From Deltaproteobacteria bacterium RIFCSPHIGHO2_02_FULL_40_28 (lineage in GTDB: Bacteria; UBA10199; 2-12-FULL-40-28), in the NCBI GenBank assembly GCA_001798135.1, contig MGRJ01000015.1:62001-126000 (forward strand): DNA of 64,000 nt, in the 5' to 3' direction. Below are positions 1 through 9,104 of this stretch, in pieces. The notes beneath the pieces are model-generated. The model ran no database searches, had not been told where the DNA came from, and saw only the letters and a program-made list of their open reading frames with translations. Made by a program: the position numbers and the translations under genes. Every line of letters begins with the position of its first letter. Position 1 is the first letter of the stretch.

Positions 1-351
1 ATAATAATCAAGATTATGTTGGGGATGCAGCCCTCCTTGCATGAGAATTCTGGTTCCCCCAAGTTTTAAAGTTTCTTCAATTTTTTGATCGATGGCTTCA
101 AAAGAAAGATCATAACTTTCTTTATGTTTATGGGGTCTGTAAAAAGCACAAAAAGAACAGCGTGCTGCACAAACATTGGTGTAGTTGATATTGCGGTCGA
201 TTAAAAAAGCTATTTTTTTTCCGTTTTTTTGAATGGATTTTTCACGAGCCAAACGTCCCAGTTCATGAAAATCTCCTTGATGAGCCAACAGAAGAGCCTC
301 AGAGGTATTGATTCTCTCTCCATTTTCAATTTTTTGATAAAGAGTTTTCAT
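1..351 (-). CDS. mqnC: Cyclic dehypoxanthinyl futalosine synthase MqnC (N-terminal part, cut by the window edge)
   Basis: Reading leftward from ATG at 351, the first ~117 residues are a radical SAM enzyme N-terminus. Residues with the spacing Cys-x3-Cys-x2-Cys (CAARCSFC) follow INYTNV and precede AFYR, and a GGTRILMQGG stretch follows. This matches MqnC, which cyclises dehypoxanthine futalosine in the futalosine route to menaquinone. The related aminofutalosine synthase MqnE is the main alternative, but the cluster context and the QGG segment fit MqnC better. The ATG overlaps the mqnA stop in an ATGA arrangement, so the two are probably translationally coupled. The 3' part lies outside the window. 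Confidence 0.85.
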   Translation of the reverse strand, partial: MKTLYQKIENGERINTSEALLLAHQGDFHELGRLAREKSIQKNGKKIAFLIDRNINYTNVCAARCSFCAFYRPHKHKESYDLSFEAIDQKIEETLKLGGTRILMQGGLHPQHNLDYY

Positions 352-1070
352 AAGCGGATCAAACCCAATTCAAAACAGTATTTTTGAAAAAGGTTGATAG
401 CCTCAAGACTTGTTTCGACCATTTCGTACCTCATGCACTTTGTCAAGTAATGCAGAGCTTGTGCAGAAGGGAGTATTTTTTGCTCCCGACATAATAGATC
501 TAGGTTTTGCATTCCCTTTTTTCTCGCTTCAATAATTTTTTGGAGAATGTCTTTTGAGGGGGGGGTGCGTGCAACCCAGAAAGCATAGATAAAAGGCAAG
601 CCCGTCCATTCTGACCATACCTGTCCTAAATCAATCACAACCCTATCTTGACGAGGAAGATTAAAAGCCTTGTCTCCAATTTCTAGATAAGCAGCATGAG
701 GAGAATGGGTGAGTTGAAGTTCCTCCAAAGGCTGATCCCAATAAAATCTATAAATTACTTTAAATAATGCTATTGAAGTAATTGATTCTGAAGTAAATTT
801 TATTGATTTTATGTTTGATGGATGACCTAGTTTTTGAGGATAACTTACCATCACACTTTCAACTGGGCCCATCGATTGAATCAGGCCTAGCTCAAAAAGT
901 GGAATGAGATTTTTGTGTTTTAAATAACTTAAAGTTGGAAGAAGGGCTAAATCAATTTCTCCAGCAAAAATTTTTTTTTCTAATGTTGAAGGGGGTAAAA
1001 GAACAAAGGGTAGCTCCAAGTAAGCATGGAGGGGAAGTGCATTAAGATAGGGAACAAGTCCAAGCTTCAT
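348..1070 (-). CDS. mqnA: Chorismate dehydratase MqnA
   Basis: A 240-residue protein of the MqnA/MqnD periplasmic-binding-like fold. It makes 3-enolpyruvyl-benzoate from chorismate, the entry step of the futalosine menaquinone pathway. Family marks are the N-terminal VPYLNALPL, the DLALLPTLSYL segment near residue 40 and GPVESVMV near residue 68. It is somewhat shorter than many MqnA proteins, but both lobes appear to be present. It overlaps the unknown gene upstream (ATGA at 1067-1070) and mqnC downstream (348-351), so the set reads as one translationally coupled operon. MqnD is less likely because of the N-terminal motif and the mqnC partner. Confidence 0.85.
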   Translation of the reverse strand: MKLGLVPYLNALPLHAYLELPFVLLPPSTLEKKIFAGEIDLALLPTLSYLKHKNLIPLFELGLIQSMGPVESVMVSYPQKLGHPSNIKSIKFTSESITSIALFKVIYRFYWDQPLEELQLTHSPHAAYLEIGDKAFNLPRQDRVVIDLGQVWSEWTGLPFIYAFWVARTPPSKDILQKIIEARKKGMQNLDLLCREQKILPSAQALHYLTKCMRYEMVETSLEAINLFQKYCFELGLIRL

Positions 1071-1663
1071 CTTCGTGGCTCAACAGGCTGGCCATTAACG
1101 ATGGGAAGAAAGGCTTCCTCATTTTCGATGGTGCAGGTACCATAATTTTTTTGAGAATCATCCCTTTTAATATCCACCACGATTCCCCGGTCCCAAAGAA
1201 CAAAATAATCTCCAATCGTACATTTTTTTTTGGTGACTTTTCTGTGAATAGTAGGCCAATTGGTTTGAGGATCCATAATTTGGTTTTCTATTTTATTTTC
1301 CTGGATGTCTTCTCTGGTATAAAGCCATACCTGTTCATAATCAACAAATACAGGATGATGTTCGGTTCCATAAAAAGGATCACCTTTGGCTAATTTAGCC
1401 ATCCATTCATTAAAACCACGTTCTATGCGACCCGCCCGAATGGCCTCTTGTTGTTCTTTTGTCAGAGCTTCAAATTGTCTTTGGTCATCAGGTGAAAGGG
1501 AAGAGAGACGATAATTCGAACCACTTGAAGTATGAACCATCCCACTTGATGTGTTTTCTACGTCTTTATCTTTTTTTTTCTTCTTAGCCATTGCCATGGG
1601 AGAAGCAAGAATTAAGGTGAGAGAGGTAAGAAGAAAAAGCAAATACCAAGTTTTACTTTTCAT
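1067..1663 (-). CDS. Secreted protein of unknown function in the mqn operon
   Basis: 198 residues. A signal peptide is clear: Met-Lys-Ser-Lys, a hydrophobic stretch to about residue 24, then a likely cleavage after Ala-Met-Ala. A run of five lysines and a Ser/Thr-rich linker follow. The mature part (about 65-198) is a soluble mixed-charge domain with only two cysteines (in KKKCTIG and YGTCTIE). I recognise no family. It lies 9 bases after the Fe-S oxidoreductase gene and overlaps mqnA by four bases, so it is almost certainly co-transcribed with both. A periplasmic role linked to the quinone or respiratory enzymes would be an inference from position only. Confidence 0.7.
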   Translation of the reverse strand: MKSKTWYLLFLLTSLTLILASPMAMAKKKKKDKDVENTSSGMVHTSSGSNYRLSSLSPDDQRQFEALTKEQQEAIRAGRIERGFNEWMAKLAKGDPFYGTEHHPVFVDYEQVWLYTREDIQENKIENQIMDPQTNWPTIHRKVTKKKCTIGDYFVLWDRGIVVDIKRDDSQKNYGTCTIENEEAFLPIVNGQPVEPRR

Positions 1664-1672
1664 AAAAAGAGT

Positions 1673-3685
1673 TTACACACTTTCTGCTAAAATTTCAACG
1701 ATATCCTGGGAACGCATGGCATCAGATTTTGTATCGTTGATGGCATCGGTAATCATGATTTTACAGAAGGGGCAAGCGGTGGCTGCAACCGTTGCTTTGG
1801 TTTCTTTTAAATCAGCAAGGCGCATATGATTAACTCTTTTTCCTGTTTTTTCTTCCATCCACATTCGGCCTCCTCCTGCACCGCAACAACGTCCCATGGA
1901 TTTAGAAAGTTCTGCCTCAACTACTTCTACACCTGGAATTGATTTTAAAATTTCTCTTGGAGCATCATAAACCTCATTATAACGGCCCAAGTAACAGGAG
2001 TCATGATAAACAACTTTTTTAGATACACTTTTAGTGGGTTTAACTTTCTTTGTCGCAATCAACTGAGCTAAAAGTTCGGTGTGGTGCACAACCTCGTAGT
2101 TTCCACCAAATTGAGGAAATTCATTTTTAATGGAATTAAAACAATGAGGGCATGAGGTAATTACCTTTTTGATTTTATACTTATCAAAAGTAGCAATGTT
2201 TTCTTTCATGAGGCTTTGTGCCAAATATTCATTGCCAAGTCTTCGTGCCGAATCCCCTGTACATTTTTCTTCCATGCCTAAAATTCCAAAACTCACTCCC
2301 GCGTCTTTCAAAATTTTTGAGAGGGATAAGGCTACTTTTTTATTTCGATCGTCAAAATTAGCAGCGCATCCAGCAAAGTAGAGATATTCTACATTGGGGT
2401 TTTCGGCAAAAGTTGGGATACCTAAACCCTTGGCCCAACTGCCGCGTTCAGTATAACCAATGCCCCAGGGATTATAATTGCGCTCCATATTTACCATCAC
2501 GTTTTGAACTTCTGGAGCAAATTCTCCCTTCACCATCACTAAATTGCGACGCATATCCACAATTTCTTGCACATATTCGATAAATACAGGGCAGGCTTCT
2601 TCACAAGCCCTGCAAGTGGTACAAGACCAAAGAGTTTCATGAAGAATGTTATCTCCTAAAAGAGGGGTGTTATCAGCAATAAAGCCTAATTCATCAAGGA
2701 CGCCTTCTTTGCCTTGATAATGGGCTAAAAGTTTGGCTTGTTTACGATAGAGAAAATTACGGAGTGAAATGGTTAATTCTTTGGGGGAAAGAGGTTTATC
2801 ACTATTGTAGGCCGGGCAACTGTCTTGACAACGACCACATTCCGTGCAGCTAAACCAATCAAGATAATTTTTCCAACTAAATTGTTCAATACGATCATTT
2901 CCATAAGTAGTTAAATTTTGATCCTCAAAATTAAGCGCCGTTAATTGCCCATAAGGTTTTAAATTTTTAAAAAAAACATTGGGAATGCCCGTAATAATAT
3001 GAAAATGTTTTCCATAGGGGAGAAAATTAAGAAAACTAAGAATTAAAGCAATGTGGACTAAAAAGGAAATACCCTCTAAGCCTTTTAAGAGATAGGGGTT
3101 CCATCCCAGGAAAATAAGGTTTAAAAACTGGCCTACAAAAGCTCCCCTGGGAGTACTTGTATGGTGTAAGGCTGCATGGGCTCCTTCAAAGACAAAATCG
3201 GTGAGCATGAGTGAAATAATAATACAGAGAATAATAACGCCTTCGGTACTTTTGGTTATGCGTGTAATATTTCCGGAAAAACGTCTGTAAAGGGCGTAAC
3301 TGCAAGCAAGAGTAACTAAAAGAGAAAAAATATTAAGAGTGATGTTGTAGAGAATACCGGATAAACCTTGCAAAAAAGGAAGGGTAAAATTTTGAAAGAA
3401 ACCCATGCCAAAAAGGGTAATCGTACGAAGGGAAATAACTAAAAACCCCCAAAAAATAATGGCATGCATGATGCCAGCCTTAAGATCGATGGGTTTTTGT
3501 TCCTGACGTAAAAAACGTTTCTGACCAACAGCATAGAGAAGGGTGTCCTTGATGCGTTGGGGAATTTTATCAAGGCGAAAGGAGTATCCCTTGGTCATTA
3601 AAAGAAGGGCGCCACGAGTGAGCATTGAGTAAATAAAAATGGCGAGCCCTAAGAACAATAAAAAACCAGTAGCAAATGGATACAT
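1673..3685 (-). CDS. Membrane-bound heme/Fe-S oxidoreductase with CCG domains (ETF:menaquinone oxidoreductase-like)
   Basis: About 670 residues. The N-terminal ~230 residues hold several membrane spans with His residues near 74, 211, 227 and 229, as in NarI-like cytochrome b domains. Next come two ferredoxin-type clusters (Cys 280/283/286/290 and 355/358/361/365), then two CCG domains: FAGCAANF, SCPHCFN, DSCYLGRYN and RCCGAGGGR. This order is that of the HdrD/DUF224 membrane oxidoreductases, some of which move electrons from ETF to menaquinone. I chose ATG 3685 because the product then begins MYPFATGFLLF just before the first span. An in-frame TTG at 3763 would overlap the recN start. Downstream genes are a secreted unknown, mqnA and mqnC. 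The ETF role is inferred from architecture and from etfBA and acyl-CoA dehydrogenase elsewhere in the window. Confidence 0.85.
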   Translation of the reverse strand: MYPFATGFLLFLGLAIFIYSMLTRGALLLMTKGYSFRLDKIPQRIKDTLLYAVGQKRFLRQEQKPIDLKAGIMHAIIFWGFLVISLRTITLFGMGFFQNFTLPFLQGLSGILYNITLNIFSLLVTLACSYALYRRFSGNITRITKSTEGVIILCIIISLMLTDFVFEGAHAALHHTSTPRGAFVGQFLNLIFLGWNPYLLKGLEGISFLVHIALILSFLNFLPYGKHFHIITGIPNVFFKNLKPYGQLTALNFEDQNLTTYGNDRIEQFSWKNYLDWFSCTECGRCQDSCPAYNSDKPLSPKELTISLRNFLYRKQAKLLAHYQGKEGVLDELGFIADNTPLLGDNILHETLWSCTTCRACEEACPVFIEYVQEIVDMRRNLVMVKGEFAPEVQNVMVNMERNYNPWGIGYTERGSWAKGLGIPTFAENPNVEYLYFAGCAANFDDRNKKVALSLSKILKDAGVSFGILGMEEKCTGDSARRLGNEYLAQSLMKENIATFDKYKIKKVITSCPHCFNSIKNEFPQFGGNYEVVHHTELLAQLIATKKVKPTKSVSKKVVYHDSCYLGRYNEVYDAPREILKSIPGVEVVEAELSKSMGRCCGAGGGRMWMEEKTGKRVNHMRLADLKETKATVAATACPFCKIMITDAINDTKSDAMRSQDIVEILAESV

Positions 3686-3762
3686 TCTTTGTTTCCCATA
3701 TAGGATCTTCTCTAGAGATTCAATTGGAAATTTAACCCAAAGGATGTTAGAAAAACAATTCA

Positions 3763-5481
3763 ATGATTGAAGAAATGTATGTCAAAAATTTTGTCCTGAT
3801 CAAAGAAGCCAGAATAAGCTTAAAACCAGGAATGAATGTTTTTTCTGGCGAAACCGGAACTGGGAAATCTCTTTTAATTGGGGCTATTAGTCTCCTTGTA
3901 GGCAGGGCTGCTCAAACCCAATGGATTAGAGCAGGAGAAACTGAAGCTATTATAGAGGCCTCCCTTGATCTTTCTAAAAACTCTCAAGCGAGGCTGTGGC
4001 TTAAAAATAATGATTATCCCTTAGAAGGATCTGTCCTTATTTTAAGACGTATCTTAAATCAGGAAGGAAAAAATAAAGTTTACATTAATGGAATCCAATC
4101 AACCATCAAACAACTTGCTACACTCACCGATTTACTTTTTGATCTCACCGGACAATTTGAACAACAAAAATTACTCAAAGAGGGCATGGCAGGAGAAATT
4201 CTCGATTTAGCTGCTTCCCAATGGAAAATAAAAGCCAAGATGGATTTTAATGAAGCCCTCAGGCAATATCAGCAGGCCTATGGAAACTATAAGGAAATGC
4301 TTTTAAAAAAAGAAACCGCCCTAGAAAATCTAACACAAAAAGAAGAACGCGTTGATTTTTTAAGGTATCAGATCAGTGAAATTAAAAACGCCAAACTTGA
4401 AACTGACGATGAAGATATTGGGTTAGAAACAGAAAAATCGAGAGTAAAAAATGCTAGCCAACTTTTAGCTTGGTGTCAGACTTTCGAGGAGCTACTTTAT
4501 ACCCAGGATGCCTCTATTATTTCAAGTTTAGAATCGAGAGCTTTAAGTCTTGATCGGCTTGGGGCAGGCGATGCCAGTCTGCGTAACATTAAAAAAGAAA
4601 TAGAAGAAGCTCTTAACCATTTGCACGAAGTACATCAGTTAAGTTTTCAATTTGGTTCTTCCATCGATCTAGATCCTTCAAGGCTTGATCAAATTGAATC
4701 TCGCTTATTTGAACTTCAAAAAATAAAGAAAAAATATGGTGGAAGTTTGAGTGATGCAAAAAAGAAATTAATCCAATTAGAGGGGGAATTAAATCTTCTT
4801 TCCCATACCGAAATTCAGCTGCAAGAATTAGATAAAAATTTAGAAATTACTTTGCATGAAATAAAAATTTTAGGGGCAGAGTTGAGTCGGTTAAGAAATA
4901 TCACAGCTCGTTCTATGGAAGAAAAAATTAATAAACAATTAAAAGAATTAGCCATGGTTGGTGCGCGTTTTCGTGTAGTAATCGAATCTCTGGATGGAAA
5001 AGAGAGTTCACATTTTACTAAAAATGGGCTTGATGTAGTTTGTTTTCTTTTTTCGGCAAACCAGGGCATGAAAGAAGCCCAGCTTTCACGTGTGGCCTCA
5101 GGAGGAGAACTCTCCCGCATTCTTTTAGCTATTAAAACAGCCCTGCTTTTTGATGAAGAACCCCTCTCGTGTTTGTTTGATGAAATTGATACAGGTATTG
5201 GAGGTGGGGTTGCTGAAATTGTTGGAAGAAAATTAAAACAAATTTCTAGGATTCATCAAGTATTGTGTGTAACCCATAGTCCTCAAGTGGCAGCTTTGGC
5301 CGATCACCATTATGTTATTCATAAAACTCCAGATAAACACACAACCAAAACTCATATTTCTATTTTAGAGGGAATCAAAGCGAGAGAAGAAGAAATTGCC
5401 AGGATGCTTACAGGTATTGAAATTACCGATAAAGCAAAGGCTCATGCTCAAGAAATGCTTTCTTTTTCAGAAAACAAATGA
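3763..5481 (+). CDS. recN: DNA repair protein RecN
   Basis: A 572-residue SMC-like ATPase used in double-strand break repair. Walker A is GETGTGKS at residues 29-36. A long helical coiled-coil arm fills roughly 150-390. The ABC signature is SGGELSR near 446, and Walker B with its D-loop is LFDEIDTGIGGG near 470, followed by THSPQVAA. Length and order are those of full-size RecN. It is divergent from the Fe-S oxidoreductase; 77 bases separate the starts chosen here. No strong ribosome binding site lies directly upstream. The last four bases overlap the next gene (ATGA). Confidence 0.95.
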   Translation: MIEEMYVKNFVLIKEARISLKPGMNVFSGETGTGKSLLIGAISLLVGRAAQTQWIRAGETEAIIEASLDLSKNSQARLWLKNNDYPLEGSVLILRRILNQEGKNKVYINGIQSTIKQLATLTDLLFDLTGQFEQQKLLKEGMAGEILDLAASQWKIKAKMDFNEALRQYQQAYGNYKEMLLKKETALENLTQKEERVDFLRYQISEIKNAKLETDDEDIGLETEKSRVKNASQLLAWCQTFEELLYTQDASIISSLESRALSLDRLGAGDASLRNIKKEIEEALNHLHEVHQLSFQFGSSIDLDPSRLDQIESRLFELQKIKKKYGGSLSDAKKKLIQLEGELNLLSHTEIQLQELDKNLEITLHEIKILGAELSRLRNITARSMEEKINKQLKELAMVGARFRVVIESLDGKESSHFTKNGLDVVCFLFSANQGMKEAQLSRVASGGELSRILLAIKTALLFDEEPLSCLFDEIDTGIGGGVAEIVGRKLKQISRIHQVLCVTHSPQVAALADHHYVIHKTPDKHTTKTHISILEGIKAREEEIARMLTGIEITDKAKAHAQEMLSFSENK

Positions 5482-6803
5482 AAAAACACATTGATCTTTT
5501 GAGAACCCGTTTGCTCAAAAAGCAAATCAAAAAATATGAAATTTATCTCATGCGTCAAAGAGGGACTACTCTCGAGTTTGATTCTGGCAAGACTAAAACT
5601 CAAATGAAGGCTGATGAATATGGGTTTGCTTTAAGGCTTATTCATGCGGGACGATTGGGATTTTCATATTCCAGTGAATTTAATACTGCCTCCATAGATA
5701 AAACCATTGATCTTGCTTTGGAGGCGGCAGTTTATCGTCCTGTGCCTGCTTTTGATTTTGCTTCTTTTGCTCCCGCAACTTTTAATCCGGGCAGAGATGC
5801 ATCACTTCTTGAAATCCCTTTTCAAGAAAAAATTGAGCTTCTTTTTTCTTTGGAAACATTTGCAAAAAAATATGATCCTGCCATTCATTTAGTAAAGGAT
5901 TTAACGTATTCTGATTTTTTGTCCCAAGTTCAAATTTTAAACTCGAATGGGTTAGAAGTTTCTTTTGAAAATTCTTGTGCTTCTCTTGTTCTTTCGGCCC
6001 TTGCAAAAAAACATGGCAAAGAAGAAGTAGGCATGGCTTCACAGGAGACGGTTTTTTTTAAAGACTTAAATCCAGAAAATTTGGGAGAAGAAGCTGCCCG
6101 CCGTGCTTTATCATTTTTGGGATCAAAAGAAATATCCCCTTATCAGGGGCCTGTTATTTTTTCGTCTCTTGTTGTAGCCGAGATGCTGCAAATTCTTCTT
6201 CCTAGTTTTTTTGCCAGTAGTTTAGTGAAAGGAACCTCGATTTTAAAAAATAAAAAAGGAGAAAAAATTTTTTCATCTCAAATCAATCTTGTTGATGATG
6301 GCTTGGCTAAAAAAAGAGTAGGGGCCGCCCCCTACGATGCAGAAGGAGTTCCTAGAAAACGCACTCCTCTTGTTACCAAAGGGTATGTTACCCATTTTTT
6401 ATCTGATCTTTTTTGGGGAGAGAAGGCAGGATGTGAATCTACTGGTAATGCCATGCGAGAAAATTTAACTCTCCCACCAGAGATTGGCTTTGGTCCTGTA
6501 AGTTTAGAGCCTGGAGAAAAGAATAAGGAAGATCTCATCAAAGATTTAGGACGTGGTTTTATCATTGAAGAAACAATTGGGATGCATATGGCAGATGTTG
6601 TATCGGGGCAGTTTTCAGTTGGGGTTTCTGGGTTGTCGGTTGTAAATGGTAAAAAGGGGAAACCCTTCAGAGGAGGGGTTGTCACCAGTAATATCAAAGA
6701 AGTGTTTTCAAAAATCATTGAAGTGGGGAATGATCTTAAATGGGATTCGGGTATTTTAGCTCCAAGTATTTTAGTAAGCGAAATTGGGATAGTAGGTTCT
6801 TAA
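5478..6803 (+). CDS. pmbA: TldE/PmbA-type protein of the TldD/TldE protease family
   Basis: 441 residues. The C-terminal part carries family features: a GxxPYDxEGxP segment near residue 290, GNAMRENLT, and the end region GQFSVGVSGLSVVNG followed by VTSNIKEVF. The metalloprotease motif HExxxH of TldD is absent, which is normal for the TldE/PmbA partner. In E. coli TldD-TldE degrade unfolded peptides, including peptide-antibiotic precursors. No tldD lies in this window, so the partner must be elsewhere. It is translationally coupled to recN, an unusual neighbour. A short GC-rich palindrome at 6320-6337 encodes conserved residues and is not a repeat insertion. Confidence 0.85.
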   Translation: MKKHIDLLRTRLLKKQIKKYEIYLMRQRGTTLEFDSGKTKTQMKADEYGFALRLIHAGRLGFSYSSEFNTASIDKTIDLALEAAVYRPVPAFDFASFAPATFNPGRDASLLEIPFQEKIELLFSLETFAKKYDPAIHLVKDLTYSDFLSQVQILNSNGLEVSFENSCASLVLSALAKKHGKEEVGMASQETVFFKDLNPENLGEEAARRALSFLGSKEISPYQGPVIFSSLVVAEMLQILLPSFFASSLVKGTSILKNKKGEKIFSSQINLVDDGLAKKRVGAAPYDAEGVPRKRTPLVTKGYVTHFLSDLFWGEKAGCESTGNAMRENLTLPPEIGFGPVSLEPGEKNKEDLIKDLGRGFIIEETIGMHMADVVSGQFSVGVSGLSVVNGKKGKPFRGGVVTSNIKEVFSKIIEVGNDLKWDSGILAPSILVSEIGIVGS

Positions 6804-6819
6804 AATAAGCGGAATCTAG

Positions 6820-6848
6820 TTGACCCTCATTAGGGGATACTTTATAAA
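6820..6848 (+). promoter_or_regulatory. Sigma70-type promoter for the PP2C phosphatase gene
   Basis: TTGACC at 6820-6825 and TATAAA at 6843-6848 are separated by exactly 17 bases, each matching the consensus at five of six positions. The start codon at 6863 is 14 bases after the -10 box, so the 5' leader would be only about 8 bases. Confidence 0.7.
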
Positions 6849-6862
6849 TAAAACAGGTACTT

Positions 6863-7627
6863 ATGAAAATTTTTTCTCATGGACTCACAGATGTTGGTAA
6901 AAAAAGAACTCGGAACGAAGATAGTTTTTTAACCAATGACGATTTGAGACTCTACCTTGTAGCCGATGGTATGGGAGGGCATTCGGGTGGAGAGATGGCA
7001 AGCCAAATGGCTGTTGCAATAGTGGAAGAAGTGATTAAGGGCATGAGTTCTGATGCTGAAGCTACTGTTATTTCGGGGGTGAATACCGATGAATCTGACC
7101 ATGGGGATCGCTTAAAATATGCCATTCAAGTTGCTTCCAGCCGCATTCACGATAGAGCTCTTTTTGATCAAAACTTAAAAGGGATGGGCACGACAGCTGT
7201 GGCAGCTATCTTTGATGATGGGTATGTTTATATTGCCCATGTAGGAGATTCACGAGCTTATTTTTTTCACGCCAATAAAATGGAACAAGTAACTGTTGAT
7301 CATTCACTTGTTACTGAACAAATCAAGGCTGGTCTTATTTCAGAAAAAGACGCCAAGAAACATCGTTTAAAAAACATCATTACGCGTTCGGTAGGCTATC
7401 AAGAAGAAGTTGAAATTGATGTAAAAAAGATTCCTGTTCATATGGGAGATCGGCTTCTTCTCTGTTCTGATGGTTTGTCTAATTTGGTGGAGGATGAGCA
7501 AATTCAAGCCATCGTTAATCAATATTCTTTGAAAGAAGCCTGTGAACGTTTAATTTCCCATGCCAATGAGAATGGGGGAGACGATAACGTGTCGGTTATA
7601 CTTGCAGAAGTTAATGATTTACGTTAG
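6863..7627 (+). CDS. PP2C-family protein serine/threonine phosphatase (PrpC/Stp type)
   Basis: 254 residues, the usual size of bacterial PrpC/Stp phosphatases. Metal-binding motifs are all present: RNEDS near residue 19, VADGMGGHSGGE near 34-45, GMGTTAVAA near 111, GDSRAYF near 130, CSDGLSN near 198 and GGDDNVSVI near 240. It should be a soluble, Mn/Mg-dependent phosphatase acting on phospho-Ser/Thr proteins. Such genes often sit beside an Hanks-type kinase, but none is in this window. It has its own promoter and stands apart from pmbA. The next gene, an M23 peptidase, could belong to cell-wall control, but there is a 118-base gap. Confidence 0.93.
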   Translation: MKIFSHGLTDVGKKRTRNEDSFLTNDDLRLYLVADGMGGHSGGEMASQMAVAIVEEVIKGMSSDAEATVISGVNTDESDHGDRLKYAIQVASSRIHDRALFDQNLKGMGTTAVAAIFDDGYVYIAHVGDSRAYFFHANKMEQVTVDHSLVTEQIKAGLISEKDAKKHRLKNIITRSVGYQEEVEIDVKKIPVHMGDRLLLCSDGLSNLVEDEQIQAIVNQYSLKEACERLISHANENGGDDNVSVILAEVNDLR

Positions 7628-7745
7628 GATTTTTGTTAAAATAGGGGTAGTAAAATAGGCAACTTTATCAGAAAGTGGCCGATGATAAGAGTGAGTTGAT
7701 TAAAGCCGTGTTAAATTGTTAAGTGTTTGAAATTAGAGGAAATTA

Positions 7746-8693
7746 ATGAAATTAGGTGGTTATCATATTATTTTTGTTCCTCAGGATGCCTCTCAGACGA
7801 AACGTTTTCATTTGTCCAAGGTAACGGCTCGTTTGGTTGCTTTTGTGCTTTTCTTAATTGTTCCTCTCTTACTTATCGCTCTTTTTTCAGCCCTTCATTA
7901 CCAAAATGAGGTAGCAGCCCTTAATCAAAACATTGCTGAAGAACATCAAATTATAGCTCAAAAAGAGCTTCTCATGTCACGTGTTTCAAGACTGGAACGA
8001 TCACTCTCTCATACTGAAGAATCACTACATAAGTTAGAAAGTGCCCTCGATTTAGAGCTGGGCCAGATTAAAACTGGTTTGGGTCCTGTTGAGAAAGAAG
8101 CATTGTTTAAAAAGAAGGTCCAAGAATTACCTAAGGTCAATTCAGTTTTTGATAACCTTGTAGCCATGGAAGAACCTGATGAAGAAATTACCCTACGAGA
8201 TTTACAAGATCACTTAGATGGTCTTTCTGAAAAAATTGCTGGTCTGCAAAGCAATATTGATGAGGTTTATAACTTACACGAAGATAAAATTCGGTTTTTA
8301 GATGCAACCCCACAAAAACTTCCTGTTAATGGGTGGATAACATCCGACTTTGGCTTTAGACGTTCCCCTTATTCAGGCCGGTATAAAATGCACTATGGAC
8401 TGGATATTGCCGCTCCTCTAGGAACTGAAGTGCGTGTCCCAGCCTCTGGCCGTGTTTTGGTTGCAGATTATCAAGGTGGGTATGGCCGTAAGGTGGTGAT
8501 TGATCATGGTTATGGTGTTACAACTGTTTATGGGCATGCCGCGCAACTTTTTGTTAAGGATGGTGAAATGGTGAAAAAAGGGCAGGTGATTGCCTCCGTT
8601 GGATCTTCTGGTGCCTCTACTGGTCCTCATGTTCACTACGAAATCCATGTTGATGGTTTGCCAATTGATCCTTTTCTTTTCCTTTCCAAATAA
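7746..8693 (+). CDS. Membrane-anchored M23 (LytM-type) cell-wall peptidase
   Basis: 315 residues: a short cytoplasmic N-terminus, one membrane span at about 28-50, a coiled coil at about 51-105 and a C-terminal LytM domain at about 195-310. Zinc ligands and catalytic histidines are visible: His216 and Asp220 (HYGLD), His264 (YGH), and His295 and His297 (HVHYE). With the complete motif it should be an active peptidoglycan endopeptidase in the periplasm, unlike degenerate EnvC/NlpD-type activators. AGAGGA lies 6 bases ahead of ATG 7746 and supports this start. The SCP2-like gene follows after 9 bases. Confidence 0.92.
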   Translation: MKLGGYHIIFVPQDASQTKRFHLSKVTARLVAFVLFLIVPLLLIALFSALHYQNEVAALNQNIAEEHQIIAQKELLMSRVSRLERSLSHTEESLHKLESALDLELGQIKTGLGPVEKEALFKKKVQELPKVNSVFDNLVAMEEPDEEITLRDLQDHLDGLSEKIAGLQSNIDEVYNLHEDKIRFLDATPQKLPVNGWITSDFGFRRSPYSGRYKMHYGLDIAAPLGTEVRVPASGRVLVADYQGGYGRKVVIDHGYGVTTVYGHAAQLFVKDGEMVKKGQVIASVGSSGASTGPHVHYEIHVDGLPIDPFLFLSK

Positions 8694-8702
8694 AATAAAT
8701 AA

Positions 8703-9104
8703 ATGAGCTTTTTTAAAGATTCTGATGAATTAAAAAAAATACTGGGTGGATTTTTTAATGTTTTAGCCACAGATCCGGCTATTGGACCTAAACTGTTAAA
8801 CTCCAAACTCATTCTTAAATTTATTTATCGGGAACCCGACGCTTCGATTACCGTTGATTTATCTGGAGCAAGCGTGGTGATTACCTTTGATGACCAAATT
8901 AAAAAGCCTATCGTGGAAATGAATATGAAGGGTGATACAGCTCATCGTTTTTGGAAAGGAGAGGTTAATTTGGTGATTGCTCTGGCCAGACGTGAAATTA
9001 CAGCAAGAGGGCCTATCCCCCAAATTTTAAAACTACTCCCCCTGATCAAATCTGCTTATGGGCTTTATCCCCAATATCTTAAAGCACAGAGTATTCCCCA
9101 ATGA
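8703..9104 (+). CDS. SCP2-like (sterol carrier protein) domain protein
   Basis: 133 residues forming a single domain. The pattern of an N-terminal helix, then IYREPDASITVDL, FDDQIKKPIVEMNMKGDTAHRFWKGEVN and GPIPQILKLLPLI looks like the SCP2 lipid-binding fold. No signal peptide is present, so it is probably cytoplasmic. The gene lies 9 bases behind the M23 peptidase and overlaps the macroglobulin-like gene by four bases (ATGA), so it is probably co-expressed with an envelope protein. The ligand is unknown. The family call rests on pattern recognition and is moderately sure. Confidence 0.6.
   Translation: MSFFKDSDELKKILGGFFNVLATDPAIGPKLLNSKLILKFIYREPDASITVDLSGASVVITFDDQIKKPIVEMNMKGDTAHRFWKGEVNLVIALARREITARGPIPQILKLLPLIKSAYGLYPQYLKAQSIPQ

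Noticed and set aside
6320-6337. Palindrome GTAGGGGCCGCCCCCTAC inside the pmbA gene, similar to the ends of the 59-bp element
   Set aside because: It encodes the conserved VGAAPYDAEG segment of the family in frame, so selection on protein explains it; resemblance to the repeat is probably chance.
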